Part shown: positions 1 through 9,916 of the stretch, piece after piece | Layout of the letters: each line of letters opens with the position of its first letter | Position numbering within the stretch: position 1 is the stretch's first letter | Assembly: GCA_026993525.1 (NCBI GenBank) | Contig: JALWSS010000166.1 | Location: 9,573-73,572, forward strand | Reading direction: 5' to 3' | From: Saprospiraceae bacterium | GTDB taxonomy: Bacteria > Bacteroidota > Bacteroidia > Chitinophagales > Saprospiraceae | Length of the DNA stretch: 64,000 nucleotides | The notes under the pieces: model-generated | What the model saw: only the letters and a program-made list of their open reading frames with translations | What the model was told of the DNA's origin: nothing | Database searches by the model: none | Translations under genes and position numbers: made by a program

Positions 1-2776
1 CACTGAAATCGTAGGTCAGCTCTTCCCACTCACCGGACATTGTATTCTCCACCGGCAGTTCAATGGGGGCTACCGGAGGATCTGCCAGCGAGTTTTCCAG
101 CTTGATGGCAAAGTTTCCGATGTGATCCATCAGAACTTTTGCCCTGGCGGTTTTGGTGCCTTTGAAATCAATGGGGGCATCCAGATCAGCATACATGCCG
201 GCAAAGGGGGCACCATCGGAAGCCTTGACAAACTCACCCACTTTGGCTGAAGTGTTGATGCCTGACGGGTTCGGGTTGTCCACAATCTCAAACTGTTTGC
301 CTTCGGCTTCGAGGTGACCGTTTGCGAAGTATTTGAAATTGGCGATGGTGCTGGTCTCCTCTTCGTGGTTGTCAATGCAGCCGTTGTAGGATTCCCGGCT
401 CCAGCGAATGTTATCAATGTAATAGGTTTCCACACCACCTGCATGGTCGTTGCCACCGTTGAAGAAGATGCACACCCGTTTGTGATCTTCACCGGCTTGC
501 GAAGAGAAATCAATGGAAACTTTCTCCCAATCGTTGGGGGCGGTAATGTCCTGCCAGACCTCAAACGGAGCACTGGTGCCACCTTCCAGTTTGTACAAAA
601 CAGGAACCGCGTCGGGCGCATTGATCTGTATCTGGAACTGGTTGTAAACCGACAGGTCAATACCATCCGGGAACTCAATGCACAGTGCGGCCCAGGGCTC
701 GTTGGGCTGGTCTTCGTATTTGCCCACCTGGGTCGAACTGTTGACCGGGGTCAGCAAAGGGTTGTTGACGACGGAAAGCAGGTCGCCACCGGCACCGTAA
801 TCGTAATTGCGCTGGCACTCAAAATCATCTATGATGTTGGGAACAGGAACCACGCCTTCGCAGGGGTCCACGGTTGACTGCCCCTGTGTCAGGTTGTCGA
901 AGAAGAACATGGCACCTTCTTCTGCAACACCGGGGTTGAAAATCAGCTTCATGGCTGCCCAGTCGGTGATGCTCTGGTAGTCAGAAAAGTCGAAAGAAAC
1001 GGTTTCCCAGGCTTCGGTCGTGTTGATGTTGCGTTCCACCTCTTTGTTGCCCTGGCTCACGCTTTCCAGTTGCATGATGACGCTGGTGGCGCCGGCAGGT
1101 GCCCAGATGTCCACGTTGAATTGGGGCTTTTGCGAAAGGTCAATGACACCCGGTGCCACAGCCGCCAGGGTTGAGAAGGCCGAAGACCCTTTGGTGTATT
1201 TACCCACCATAGCGGAGGCGTTTACGCCGGTGGGGTCGGGGTTGGCCACCACCTCAAAGGTGCCGTGCAAAACGGTTTGCTGGTCCAGCGGCTCCCAGGG
1301 CAGAAAGGCGCCATTTTCGAAGTCTTCCAGCACGGTTTCGCTTGCTTCGGCAAAACGGATGTCGTCAATGTAGTACACATCGCCGGGTTCAGGCTCTTGG
1401 CCGGCGTTGAAGAAAATGACGATCTTTTTGTGGTCAGCAGCGGCCTCACTGCTGAAATCCACGTTGTATTCCACCCAGGTATTGGCTTCGGTCACATCCA
1501 CCCAAACCTCTTTTGGGGCGGACAAACCTCCTTCCAGTTTGAAGAGCATTTGGGTTGCCTTGGGCGACCATATTTTGGCCTGTATCTGGTTTTTCACCGA
1601 AAGGTCAAGGGAGTTTTGGTAGTCTATCAGAAGGGCAGCCCAGGGCTCACCGATGGGGTCTGCATAGCGTCCCACTTTGGCAGAGCTGTTAACAGCATTG
1701 GGGGCTGGGTTGTCCACCACAGTCAGGCTGTCCCAGCCATTCACATAGGTGGCGTTTCGGTTGCACTCAAAGTCGTCAATGATATCGGGGTCAGGTGTCA
1801 CACCTGCGCAAGCGCCTTGCGGAACCGCACAGAGGTTGTCAAAATAGTAGGTGTCTCCACTCTGTTCCACGCCGGGGTCAAAAAAGAGGATGACCTTGTT
1901 CAAATCCGCCATTCCGGCAGCATCCGAAAAATCGAAGGTGTACTCTTGCCAGGCATTGGCCAGGCCGATGTTCTTAATCTTTTCGATGGCGCCTCCGGGG
2001 CCTTCCAGTTTCATCAGCACCTGGGTAGGAGCCGTGGCATAGACTTGCAGTTTGAACTGGTTGAAAACACTCAGGTCAAATGGTGTAGGTGCTTCCGCCA
2101 GCAGCAGGCTGTAAGCGTGCATGTTGCTTTTGGTGTATTCGGCGCACATGGCGCTGCTGTTCACACTGTTCGGATCGGGGTTGGCCACCGGGGTGTTCAG
2201 CACCCCGTCAAAGGCATTCCAGGTGAGATTGCCCGGGTCGTCGAAAGTCTCGTAGCAGGTGGTATTGGGCACGGCCTGGAGGTCGTCCCAGTAGAAGGTC
2301 TCTTCCACACCAGGCAGGAAGCTGTGGAAGCTGACCAGCACCCTGGTCAGGCCGGTGGGGTTGGAAGCACCGGCGGTGAGGTCGAAGCTGTACTCCACCC
2401 ACTGGTTGGCCACGGTAATGTCGCGGAATTGCTCCACCGGATCGCCACTGCCCTCAAACTTGAGCAGGCATTTGGAGGGCGCTACGGGCGACCAGATCTT
2501 CAACTTCAACACCCCGTTTGCAGCCATATCGGCCGGCATGGGCAGGTCGGCAATGACGAACGGAAAATCGCTGTTCGGGTCGGTGGTAAAGGCCCCCACG
2601 AAATCACTGGTATTGATACCGGTGGCATCGGGGTTGGCCACCACGCCGTCGTAAGTGCCGTTGATGCCCACCCAGGGCAGATCGGCAGTACCTCCTTCAA
2701 AATCTTCGTAAATAACTTGGGCATGCGTCCAGCCAAAAGCAAAGCATGCGATCAGGATGAGTAAAATGCGTTTCAT
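1..2776 (-). CDS. Large secreted repeat protein, C-terminus beyond window edge
   Basis: The minus-strand frame is open from ATG at 2776 to base 1, giving at least 925 residues. It begins with a signal peptide (MKRILLILIACFAFGWTHAQ). Six copies of a roughly 150-residue module follow, beginning near residues 23, 170, 330, 484, 650 and 810. Each starts with a D-F-E/D motif (EDFEGG, DDFECN, DDFECQ), contains VxNPDPxxVNSSxxVG and LKLEG-like strands, and ends with YY(I/F)D(N/D)(I/L). These look like extracellular beta-sandwich, carbohydrate-binding-like domains; the family is not identified. The gene lies 62 bp after the GH144-like gene on the same strand, so the two are probably an operon for glycan binding and degradation. 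A T9SS sorting domain is expected outside the window. It is easily missed because no stop falls inside the window, while antisense frames are long. Confidence 0.85.
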   Translation of the reverse strand, partial: MKRILLILIACFAFGWTHAQVIYEDFEGGTADLPWVGINGTYDGVVANPDATGINTSDFVGAFTTDPNSDFPFVIADLPMPADMAANGVLKLKIWSPVAPSKCLLKFEGSGDPVEQFRDITVANQWVEYSFDLTAGASNPTGLTRVLVSFHSFLPGVEETFYWDDLQAVPNTTCYETFDDPGNLTWNAFDGVLNTPVANPDPNSVNSSAMCAEYTKSNMHAYSLLLAEAPTPFDLSVFNQFKLQVYATAPTQVLMKLEGPGGAIEKIKNIGLANAWQEYTFDFSDAAGMADLNKVILFFDPGVEQSGDTYYFDNLCAVPQGACAGVTPDPDIIDDFECNRNATYVNGWDSLTVVDNPAPNAVNSSAKVGRYADPIGEPWAALLIDYQNSLDLSVKNQIQAKIWSPKATQMLFKLEGGLSAPKEVWVDVTEANTWVEYNVDFSSEAAADHKKIVIFFNAGQEPEPGDVYYIDDIRFAEASETVLEDFENGAFLPWEPLDQQTVLHGTFEVVANPDPTGVNASAMVGKYTKGSSAFSTLAAVAPGVIDLSQKPQFNVDIWAPAGATSVIMQLESVSQGNKEVERNINTTEAWETVSFDFSDYQSITDWAAMKLIFNPGVAEEGAMFFFDNLTQGQSTVDPCEGVVPVPNIIDDFECQRNYDYGAGGDLLSVVNNPLLTPVNSSTQVGKYEDQPNEPWAALCIEFPDGIDLSVYNQFQIQINAPDAVPVLYKLEGGTSAPFEVWQDITAPNDWEKVSIDFSSQAGEDHKRVCIFFNGGNDHAGGVETYYIDNIRWSRESYNGCIDNHEEETSTIANFKYFANGHLEAEGKQFEIVDNPNPSGINTSAKVGEFVKASDGAPFAGMYADLDAPIDFKGTKTARAKVLMDHIGNFAIKLENSLADPPVAPIELPVENTMSGEWEELTYDFS

Positions 2777-2838
2777 ACAATTTTGAGTTTAGTGTTAAAA
2801 GTTTCCGGACCCATTGGCCCGTGTCCTGTTTGTCGCGG

Positions 2839-4689
2839 TCATTTGGGGCTGACGATCAACTTCTTCACTACCGCACCCCCGTTAGCCGACAGGCGGAGGA
2901 AATAAATGCCGGCAGGCAAAGCGGCGGTGCTGATATCCAGTTTGTTTTTTCCTTCGGTAAACGGGGTTTCAGGAAGGACCCGCCGCAACAGTTGTCCATG
3001 GAATCCCAACAGGTCCAGGGTCAGGGTTTCATTCCTGCTCAGGTCCAGGGTCAGGGTGGTGGTGACCGTTGCCGGATTGGGTGCCACCGTCATTTCATTT
3101 ACCGAAGGAAGCACCTCCGGAGCGGGGGTCAGGTCTTCCGTGAATCCGATGGCATCCAGGGCGGGTTGTATTTCGGGGTTGGCCATGAAGAGGTTCCACA
3201 ACAAGCCCGAACGGTGGTTTTCTATCATGCCGATGATGGGCCCCTGGTCAATGGCCAGGTAGCTGTCGGCAAACCAGTTTTCACCGATGTTGAATGCGTC
3301 GTAAAAGCCCATGGGGCCCCAGAGACGATCGCCCAGGTTGCGGTAAAAATGTTTAAGGGCGGCCATGCTTTCCGAGGGTGTGTAGGGCATGCTGGAAAGG
3401 GCTGCGGTAGGTGCGATGGTGCCGTTGTCGCGAATGGTGGAAGCCTCGTGGGCCAGGTAGCCCCAGGGATCGTCGCTGGCAGTCAGGCCCCAGCTCACGT
3501 CGGAATAGCCTTCGTGCCCCAGCGGGTTGTCAATGCACCAGGCCCGGTTGATGAGGGTGTGGTTGCGGTTGCGGGTGAAGTAATTCGCGAAGGCATCTTT
3601 TTTATCCCTCGGGTCAAAACCCAGAAAAGAGTAATGGGCGAAGAAAAGCGGGCCGCCCCGGGCCGGGCCGGTGGCCAGGGGGTATCCGTAATAGCTGAGG
3701 CCGTGGAAATAGTTTTGCGCCGTCCAGCCACTGTTCCAGTAGCTTGCCGGCACCGGATGGGCCGGAGAAGCAATGGCCAGGATGTACACGATCATGGCCT
3801 CGTTGAAGCCATACAGGGGAAAGTTTAATTGCCACTCGTAATTCGGTGACCAGTGCCAGTACAGCACCCCCGAATTGTTTTTGCTGTACCAGTCCCACTC
3901 CACGTCTTCCCACAGGCCGGTGATGGCCTGCCGCAGGGCTTCTTCGGGCGCGTTGTCTTCGTCAAAATACTGTCGGGCGGCCAGCAGGCCCTGCATCAGA
4001 AAAGCAGTTTCCACCAGGTCGCCGCCGTCGTCAAACTGACTGAAAGAGACGGTGTTGCCGTTGGAGCCGTTCATCCAGTGCGGAAAGACACCGTGGTAGC
4101 GGTCGGCAAATTGCAAAAAGCCCACGATCTGCAACAGCCGGTCCCGGGCTTCTTCGCGGGTGATCCAGCCCCGGTGCGCGGCCACCAGCATGGCCATGAT
4201 GCCGAAGCCACTGCCGCCCGTGGTCACGATGTCGCCACTGGTATTTCGCTCACGGGCCATGCCACTGACCGGGTGCCCAAACTCCCAGAAGTAGCGGAAG
4301 CTGTGGCGCTGCACCATGTCCAGCAAGGCAGCGTCACTCATGGGGGCAATGACAGTTTCCGTGGGATCGGATGCGGCGATCTCCTGCAGGGCCCCGTTCA
4401 GTGCGGACACTTTGTATTGGTAGGCAAAGCTGTTCCCCGTTCCGGGAAAACCGGTGAAGTCAAGCCAGTAAGTTTCTGTGGTAATTCCAAGGGTGTCGAA
4501 ACTGTTTCCATCGTCTGAGCGAAGCACCCGGTACCCGGACGGAGGGGTTCCTGAAGGAGCCTCCCATTGCAATTCGGCATGGCTGTCGTAGCCCATTGCC
4601 AACAATGGAAAATCGCCCTGGGCCCGGATGCTGTTTATGACGAAAAATATCATCATCGCCAACATCCAGACGATGTTAAGGTGTTTCAT
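2839..4689 (-). CDS. GH144-like (glucoamylase-family) beta-glucanase, T9SS-secreted
   Basis: A 616-residue secreted enzyme. Residues 1-23 are a signal peptide, about 28-120 a fibronectin-III-like domain (HAELQWEAP, GYRVLRSDDG, YQYKVSALNG), about 135-515 a glucoamylase-like (alpha/alpha)6 domain, and about 530-616 a Por sorting domain (VAPNPATVTTTL to GIYFLRL and VVKKLIVSPK). The catalytic-domain signature is strong: RHSFRYFWEFGHP, TTGGSGFGIMA, DDGGDLVETAFLMQGLL, YGFNEAMIVY and GLTASDDPWGY. This pattern is shared by GH144 endo-beta-1,2-glucanases and related sophorose-releasing enzymes, so a beta-1,2-glucan substrate is the best guess; this is inferred from the family. The gene is transcribed just ahead of the large repeat protein. 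Confidence 0.85.
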   Translation of the reverse strand: MKHLNIVWMLAMMIFFVINSIRAQGDFPLLAMGYDSHAELQWEAPSGTPPSGYRVLRSDDGNSFDTLGITTETYWLDFTGFPGTGNSFAYQYKVSALNGALQEIAASDPTETVIAPMSDAALLDMVQRHSFRYFWEFGHPVSGMARERNTSGDIVTTGGSGFGIMAMLVAAHRGWITREEARDRLLQIVGFLQFADRYHGVFPHWMNGSNGNTVSFSQFDDGGDLVETAFLMQGLLAARQYFDEDNAPEEALRQAITGLWEDVEWDWYSKNNSGVLYWHWSPNYEWQLNFPLYGFNEAMIVYILAIASPAHPVPASYWNSGWTAQNYFHGLSYYGYPLATGPARGGPLFFAHYSFLGFDPRDKKDAFANYFTRNRNHTLINRAWCIDNPLGHEGYSDVSWGLTASDDPWGYLAHEASTIRDNGTIAPTAALSSMPYTPSESMAALKHFYRNLGDRLWGPMGFYDAFNIGENWFADSYLAIDQGPIIGMIENHRSGLLWNLFMANPEIQPALDAIGFTEDLTPAPEVLPSVNEMTVAPNPATVTTTLTLDLSRNETLTLDLLGFHGQLLRRVLPETPFTEGKNKLDISTAALPAGIYFLRLSANGGAVVKKLIVSPK

Positions 4690-5028
4690 GTACTCCCGGT
4701 TTTTGCGAAGCGAAGAACTTCTGTTTCAATTGGGTGGTGAAGTTCCTCCCATCTGTTCCGGCACCCAAATTTTCGACCTCACCACCACTACGCCAATGAG
4801 AAAATTCACTGTTGTGAACAATCCGGAACGGCAAAGCCAGAACAACATGCAAGTTTTGAAAGGCACACGGGATTTGAAAGACTACCCACCCCCTTGACTG
4901 AGCCAACTGATCAGCATACTGATTTTTGAAAAAATTTGACAGCGCAGTGTGCAGGGATTTTTTGAGCTTGCGGAGTGATAAAAGCTGAATATCTGTTTGA
5001 AATAATACTCCTCCTAATTGTCGCACGC
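4690..5028. other. Divergent intergenic region
   Basis: A 339-bp gap between the divergent GH144-like and T9SS protein genes. It must carry both promoters, but no convincing TAnnTTTG box is placed for either start. It contains one copy of the over-represented motif TTTTGCGAAGCGAA (4701-4714). Two short open frames cross it but have no features of real genes. Confidence 0.4.
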
Positions 5029-7470
5029 ATGAGAATTCTGTTTCTTATACCTGCTTTTCTTTTCTACCTCTCGGCAAATACTCAACCAACCTGTGGAGAA
5101 ACGATCAAAAGTGTCAGTTTTCATGGAAACGACATACGGACCCATTACACGAACGTGGGTTCGGTATTTCTTGACCCAGCCACCAATCCGACCGTCTTTC
5201 CATACTTCAACAACCCTGACGAGTGGAAACGTACAAGGGGTGTTACAAGTCTGTGGCTTGCTGCAAAAAATACTACCGGACAAATCATAGATGCAGGCAC
5301 CGATTTTCCACTTCCTGAATTTGGGGATTTCTGCCCCGGCCCAATTGATAGCGAGGGCATTTCCACTATGGAAAATTGCAATGCCTGGAATCAAATTTGG
5401 CAGGTCTTCAGGGATGAAATAATACGACATGTTGCAGATTTTGACTCCGATGGAAAGGTCGACACTTTAATTCCAAACATTTTCTCATGGCCCGGAAATG
5501 GAAATCCATATTTCGAACAATTCAATGGAATGGCGCTTCCAGCAAGCCTTCAGGGATATGCCCCTTTTCACGACAATAATTCTAACGGAATTTACGAACC
5601 TCATCTTGGAGAGTACCCCATTGTACCGGATATCGAACAAATTCCATCTCAAATACTATGGTCAGTTTTCAATGATGATTGCGGCGGATTGCCGGATTAT
5701 TTTAGCCCCTTACACCCGGGTTTACACGCGGAAATTCAACTCACCAGCTACAGCTTCTACTGCGACGACAACCCCACTTTGAATCGCACCCTTTTTAATC
5801 AGTGGAAAATCATCAACAAGAGTTCATCGAACTGGGATTCGTTGCTGATGGGACTTTTCAGCAGATGGAGCGCTGGATGCATCTCATACGACAACGGTGG
5901 TGTAGGCACCTACCCGGAAGGACAAAGTGTGTTCCATTACCTTCGTAGCGTGGCCAACCCCGTCGGCACCCCCTGCGATTCGATTTTACCTGATTCAATT
6001 TTGAACACACTTATTTCGACGACATTCCTCAGCCACGAGTTGTTCAGGACGAACGTGGTGGGTTTGCCCTGCACGCCTTTTCAAATTGAACGCTATTTGT
6101 TTGAGGTTATGAAAGGCCAAACTTCCTCTGGCACGCTGACCCAAGGCGAGGATGGATGTAACCCAGATGCACCCCCTGCTCAATTTGCCTTCTATGGCAA
6201 TCCAGCCGACGCCAGTAGCTGGAGCATGGTTTCGGCCAACCTGCCTTGGGAGCAATACCGAATCATTCCCTCCATTATCCTCGGCACACTTGCGCCAGGC
6301 CAGTCGGTCCATATTACCACCTCAACGACCATCCACAGACAAGCTGACCAGGGTTTTGCTGAAAACGTACAGATCATGTACGAAGAAATCGACAGCGTCA
6401 GGAGCTTTTACCAAAGTGGTATTGCACCCGCCTGCTTCAGGAATGACTGCCAGGGTGAATGTGTCTGGCCCGGCGACATCAATGGTGATTTCATCGTAAA
6501 TTACTGTGACCTGTTGCCACTGGGCGTTCACCTGAACCAAAGCGGACCAAAGCGCGATGAGAGCCCGTTCTGGCATGCCAGTGAGGCCGCAACATGGCCT
6601 GAAGACATGGCCAACGGCAAAAATCTCAAACACGCTGACGGCGATGGAGATGGCACCATCGAAATAGAGGATTTTCATATTTCTGAAAACAATTACCTCT
6701 ACCCGGTGCCAGGGTACACACCACCAGCCGTGGTTTACCAGGAGGGGCCTGAACTATATGTCACATTACTTGAAACGGGGCAATCAATTGACCCTGCCCA
6801 CCTGAAAGCCGGACAAAACTTTGCCGTCAGAATATGGCTCGATGGCCCTGACAATTTATACGGTCTGGCATTTCAATTCGAATATGACACCGCCTTTCTA
6901 AAGAGCCCCAACCTCCTCGGCCCGGGACTTCAATATTACGATCAAACTGCAAGATGGATTTCCGAATACCGGACCGAGGATGACCGCTATGTCTTTGACA
7001 TGACGTGGGTCAGGACACATCCCGATTCCACACTTCAAAACGGAAAGTTGTTCACCTTTTTAGCCGGTACACTCGACGACTATCCCAATCCTCTGCCATC
7101 TGCCAATACCCTGCTCCGCTTTCGAAACATCAAAGGCATCCTCAACGATGGCACCGAAATTTCCCTCGGCTCTACCGATCTCGAAATTCATGTGGACGAC
7201 ATTATGACGGGGGCAACAGAAAACACCCCGGCGGATAATCTGAAAATATTCCCCAATCCAGCCGGGGATTTTTTGAACGTTTCACTGACCAATTATTTAT
7301 CAGAAAGTATAGAGATTCAACTGATGGATATATTCGGTAGAACATTGTTCAACACGCTCCTTCCACCAGGTGAAAACAAGCTGCAAATACCGGTAGCAGA
7401 TTTTCCCGAAGGGTTTTATGTGCTGAGTATCAATGGTCAGGCGGTTGAAAAGATCAGTGTTCTGCATTGA
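5029..7470 (+). CDS. T9SS-secreted protein with dockerin-like and cohesin-like regions
   Basis: The ATG at 5029 is chosen over an upstream GTG because it gives a clean signal peptide (MRILFLIPAFLFYLSANTQ). The mature protein has about 795 residues. The N-terminal ~250 residues match the protein at 36409-38085 in pattern: W-x-x-FRDEI, DFDSDGKVDTLIP, WPGNGNP, APFHDNNSNGIYEP, GEYP, LWSVFNDDCGG. About residues 480-550 carry two dockerin/EF-hand-like calcium loops (GDINGDFIVNYCDLLPLG and DGDGDGTIEIEDF). About residues 580-730 resemble a cohesin-type beta-sandwich (VRIWLDGPDNLYGLAFQFEY). The end is a Por sorting domain (IFPNPAGDFLNVSL to GFYVLSINGQAVEKISVLH). It is cell-surface or secreted; the function is unknown. 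Confidence 0.85.
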   Translation: MRILFLIPAFLFYLSANTQPTCGETIKSVSFHGNDIRTHYTNVGSVFLDPATNPTVFPYFNNPDEWKRTRGVTSLWLAAKNTTGQIIDAGTDFPLPEFGDFCPGPIDSEGISTMENCNAWNQIWQVFRDEIIRHVADFDSDGKVDTLIPNIFSWPGNGNPYFEQFNGMALPASLQGYAPFHDNNSNGIYEPHLGEYPIVPDIEQIPSQILWSVFNDDCGGLPDYFSPLHPGLHAEIQLTSYSFYCDDNPTLNRTLFNQWKIINKSSSNWDSLLMGLFSRWSAGCISYDNGGVGTYPEGQSVFHYLRSVANPVGTPCDSILPDSILNTLISTTFLSHELFRTNVVGLPCTPFQIERYLFEVMKGQTSSGTLTQGEDGCNPDAPPAQFAFYGNPADASSWSMVSANLPWEQYRIIPSIILGTLAPGQSVHITTSTTIHRQADQGFAENVQIMYEEIDSVRSFYQSGIAPACFRNDCQGECVWPGDINGDFIVNYCDLLPLGVHLNQSGPKRDESPFWHASEAATWPEDMANGKNLKHADGDGDGTIEIEDFHISENNYLYPVPGYTPPAVVYQEGPELYVTLLETGQSIDPAHLKAGQNFAVRIWLDGPDNLYGLAFQFEYDTAFLKSPNLLGPGLQYYDQTARWISEYRTEDDRYVFDMTWVRTHPDSTLQNGKLFTFLAGTLDDYPNPLPSANTLLRFRNIKGILNDGTEISLGSTDLEIHVDDIMTGATENTPADNLKIFPNPAGDFLNVSLTNYLSESIEIQLMDIFGRTLFNTLLPPGENKLQIPVADFPEGFYVLSINGQAVEKISVLH

Positions 7471-7595
7471 TGGTGAAACCCATGTGGAATTTTCCTGGGG
7501 GGTAGCAACATATTGTACACAGGGTCAGATTCCTGAATGACCCTCGTCAGCCTATCCAGTAGCTGAAAACAATTTTAGCTCCGCAAAGTATCGGA

Positions 7596-8621
7596 TCAAT
7601 TATCAGCTTTCTGAGAAAACCGGCCGTACATGAAATGCATGTTGATGTTGAAAAAGCGATCGAACCACCATTTGTCATAAGGTTCGGGGATACGCACTGT
7701 GTCCACAGAAGATTCCGGCAGCCCGGCATCCACCAGTATGCGGGCCTTTTGGTCAACCATTTTGAGATAGTCCTTCATAACAGGTATGGCGGCCGGGGTT
7801 GAGACATCTCCGTGCCCCGGAACGAGGTGCTTTGTATCAAAGTTTTGCAGCGTGTCGAGGTACGAAAGCCATTCGCCTGCAAATCCGTCGGCCATATAGG
7901 GGTGCATGCCCACAAATACCAGGTCTCCGCTGAAAAGTATTTCTTGGTCCGGAACATACATGACGAGGTCGCCGGTGGTATGGCCTTTTCCGAAACAGTA
8001 GAGTTCCACAGCGCGGTTGGTGCCCTCAAGTGTTTTCTTCTTCTCAAAAAGGGTATTGGGCACCCTTGTTTTGATGTTGCCGATGCTTTCAGTCAGCACT
8101 TCAAAATACGCCTGCCACATTTTGAGGGCCTGGTAAGGTCGGGCTGTTGTGTCCCCGGAGTAATGCTGTACCAGGGAGTCAAAAAATGCCCGTTGACGGG
8201 GAGCATAACCCTTTTCAGCTTCCAGTTCCTGTGGTTCGTGTTTGCGGATCAATTCTGCTGTTGCCGGTGTGCTGATTATTTTCACTTCGTCGGAAAACAC
8301 CTGGTTGCCCCGAATGTGGTCGTTGTGGTAATGGCTGTTCACCACATATTTTACGGGGGGCAAGCCCAGGGCCTCAATTGCCCGGAGAAGCTCTTCGGCA
8401 ACTACCGGAGAAAGGAAGGGATCGAACACCAGTGTGGCATCGCCAAGGTCAACAATGCCGGCATTGCAGATGGCCTTACCTCCGGTTTTGTTGATGCAGG
8501 CATACACGCCATCTGCCAGTTGAACAAGGTCAAAATTGTCAGAAACCGGAACCGGTTTGTTTTTCTGGCATGCACAAAAGAACAACAGGGAAATCAATAG
8601 TGAGAAGGTGAGAGCTTTCAT
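7596..8621 (-). CDS. MBL-fold hydrolase lipoprotein
   Basis: The ATG at 8621 (MKALTFSLLISLLFFCACQ) gives a lipoprotein-type signal with Cys 16/18, so I prefer it to the upstream ATG at 8654. The product has 341 residues. Metal ligands of the metallo-beta-lactamase fold are visible: NSHYHNDHIRGN (HxHxDH), GKGHTTGD, SGDLVF and PGHGD. The substrate is unknown; the fold covers beta-lactamases, quorum-quenching lactonases and other hydrolases. The CYACINKTGGKAICNAGIVD region near the start of the mature protein is typical of the SoxH/BLA-B-like group. It is monocistronic and divergent from the FGE-like gene at 8788. Confidence 0.85.
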   Translation of the reverse strand: MKALTFSLLISLLFFCACQKNKPVPVSDNFDLVQLADGVYACINKTGGKAICNAGIVDLGDATLVFDPFLSPVVAEELLRAIEALGLPPVKYVVNSHYHNDHIRGNQVFSDEVKIISTPATAELIRKHEPQELEAEKGYAPRQRAFFDSLVQHYSGDTTARPYQALKMWQAYFEVLTESIGNIKTRVPNTLFEKKKTLEGTNRAVELYCFGKGHTTGDLVMYVPDQEILFSGDLVFVGMHPYMADGFAGEWLSYLDTLQNFDTKHLVPGHGDVSTPAAIPVMKDYLKMVDQKARILVDAGLPESSVDTVRIPEPYDKWWFDRFFNINMHFMYGRFSQKADN

Positions 8622-8787
8622 GGTCAGCATATTTGTCAAAAATGGAAATGCCACTCATTTTGAGCTACAATGTATTCAATGAGTTTCATCCGTAAAAATT
8701 TGCCGAAGAAAATTTGCCGCAACCGGCCAAAGGACCTGAATCGTACAAAAAGTATTTCTTTGATCGTCCAAACCCAATCTTCAAACT

Positions 8788-9711
8788 ATGCGGTTACTGT
8801 CTGTCATCCTTTTCAGCTTTCTTATCTCAGGTTCCACAACCTCAGCCCAAACCATCAGCCTCACCCCCATTCCCGGCACGGAGGTCAGTTTTGAAATGGT
8901 ACTGATCCCTGGTGGTACATTCCCCGTGGGCACAGCTGAAAACAGCAAACTGGTGAAGGTGGACAGTTTCCGGATGGGGCGCTACGAGGTGAGCTACGAG
9001 GAGTTTGCCCTGTTTTATCATCGGGAACTGGATACCGACGCCAGCACGAATCCTTCGGGAAACTACACCGTGGATGCCGTGACCCGCCCCACCCCTCAGT
9101 ACATAGACTACACTTTCGGAATGGGGCGCAATGGCCACCCGATGGTCAGCATGACACAGCAGGCAGCCTTGCGCTACTGCCAGTGGTTGTATCAGAAAAC
9201 GGGGGTGTTTTACCGGCTGCCCACAGAAGCGGAATGGGAGTACGCCTGCCGCCTGGGACGAACGGACTCGTTGGCCGAAGGCCGACTGAATGAATATGCC
9301 TGGTATGGGGAAAACAGCACCGGCAAATACCACCAACAGGGATCCCGCAAGCCGAACCTGCTCGGGCTGTTTGATATGTTGGGCAACGTGGCTGAATGGA
9401 CCCTCGACGAGTACCGGAATGATTACCCGGAGGCCATCGGAAATGCTCCGGTGGACAATCCCTGGCTGGAACCCACCCGCAAACACAGCCGCACCGTGAA
9501 AGGAGGCTCGTACCGGAGCGCTGCAGAAGAATGCACCTGCACGGCGCGCCTGCGCTCCAGCCCGCGCTGGCAGCGCCGTGATCCCCAGGTTCCGAAAAGC
9601 CGCTGGTGGAATACCGATGCGCCATTCGTGGGTTTCCGGCTGGTGAGCCCCGTACAGCAACCTTCTGAGGCCGAAGTCATGGCCTTTTTTGCAAAGGCAA
9701 TCGTTGACTGA
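8788..9711 (+). CDS. FGE-sulfatase (SUMF1-type) domain protein, exported
   Basis: 307 residues with a signal peptide (MRLLSVILFSFLISGSTTSAQ). The rest is a formylglycine-generating-enzyme-like domain: MVLIPGGTFPVGT, RYEVSYEEFALF, HPMVSMTQQAALRYCQWL, RLPTEAEWEYACR, FDMLGNVAEWTLDEY, TVKGGSYRS and APFVGFRLV. The fold is certain. True sulfatase activation is not, because GldJ/GldK and many Bacteroidota surface proteins share it, and no sulfatase gene is visible here. The gene stands alone between the MBL lipoprotein and the lipoprotein at 9917. Confidence 0.85.
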   Translation: MRLLSVILFSFLISGSTTSAQTISLTPIPGTEVSFEMVLIPGGTFPVGTAENSKLVKVDSFRMGRYEVSYEEFALFYHRELDTDASTNPSGNYTVDAVTRPTPQYIDYTFGMGRNGHPMVSMTQQAALRYCQWLYQKTGVFYRLPTEAEWEYACRLGRTDSLAEGRLNEYAWYGENSTGKYHQQGSRKPNLLGLFDMLGNVAEWTLDEYRNDYPEAIGNAPVDNPWLEPTRKHSRTVKGGSYRSAAEECTCTARLRSSPRWQRRDPQVPKSRWWNTDAPFVGFRLVSPVQQPSEAEVMAFFAKAIVD

Positions 9712-9916
9712 TCGCTTTAATTGAAATCACTGTTCACAAACAAGCGTAAACATTTGAATTTTACAGCTTTAGTCGCTAAATTGGCGCACTTGTCCTTTTT
9801 GTCAGCCCCTGTCAGATAACCCGGCAAAAGCACAATTCCTGCCTGCCCTATTGTTTGATTGCCCGGGAACCCCTTCCCGATGTATTATCTGAATCAATCA
9901 CACAAAACCAATAGCC

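Noticed and set aside
1265-2764. 499-codon plus-strand ORF
   Set aside because: Antisense to the large repeat protein, with low-complexity His/Val/Gly-rich translation and no domain; the minus strand has a signal peptide and repeated modules.
2821-3828. 335-codon plus-strand ORF over the GH144-like gene
   Set aside because: Antisense of a well-supported glycosidase with signal peptide and sorting domain.
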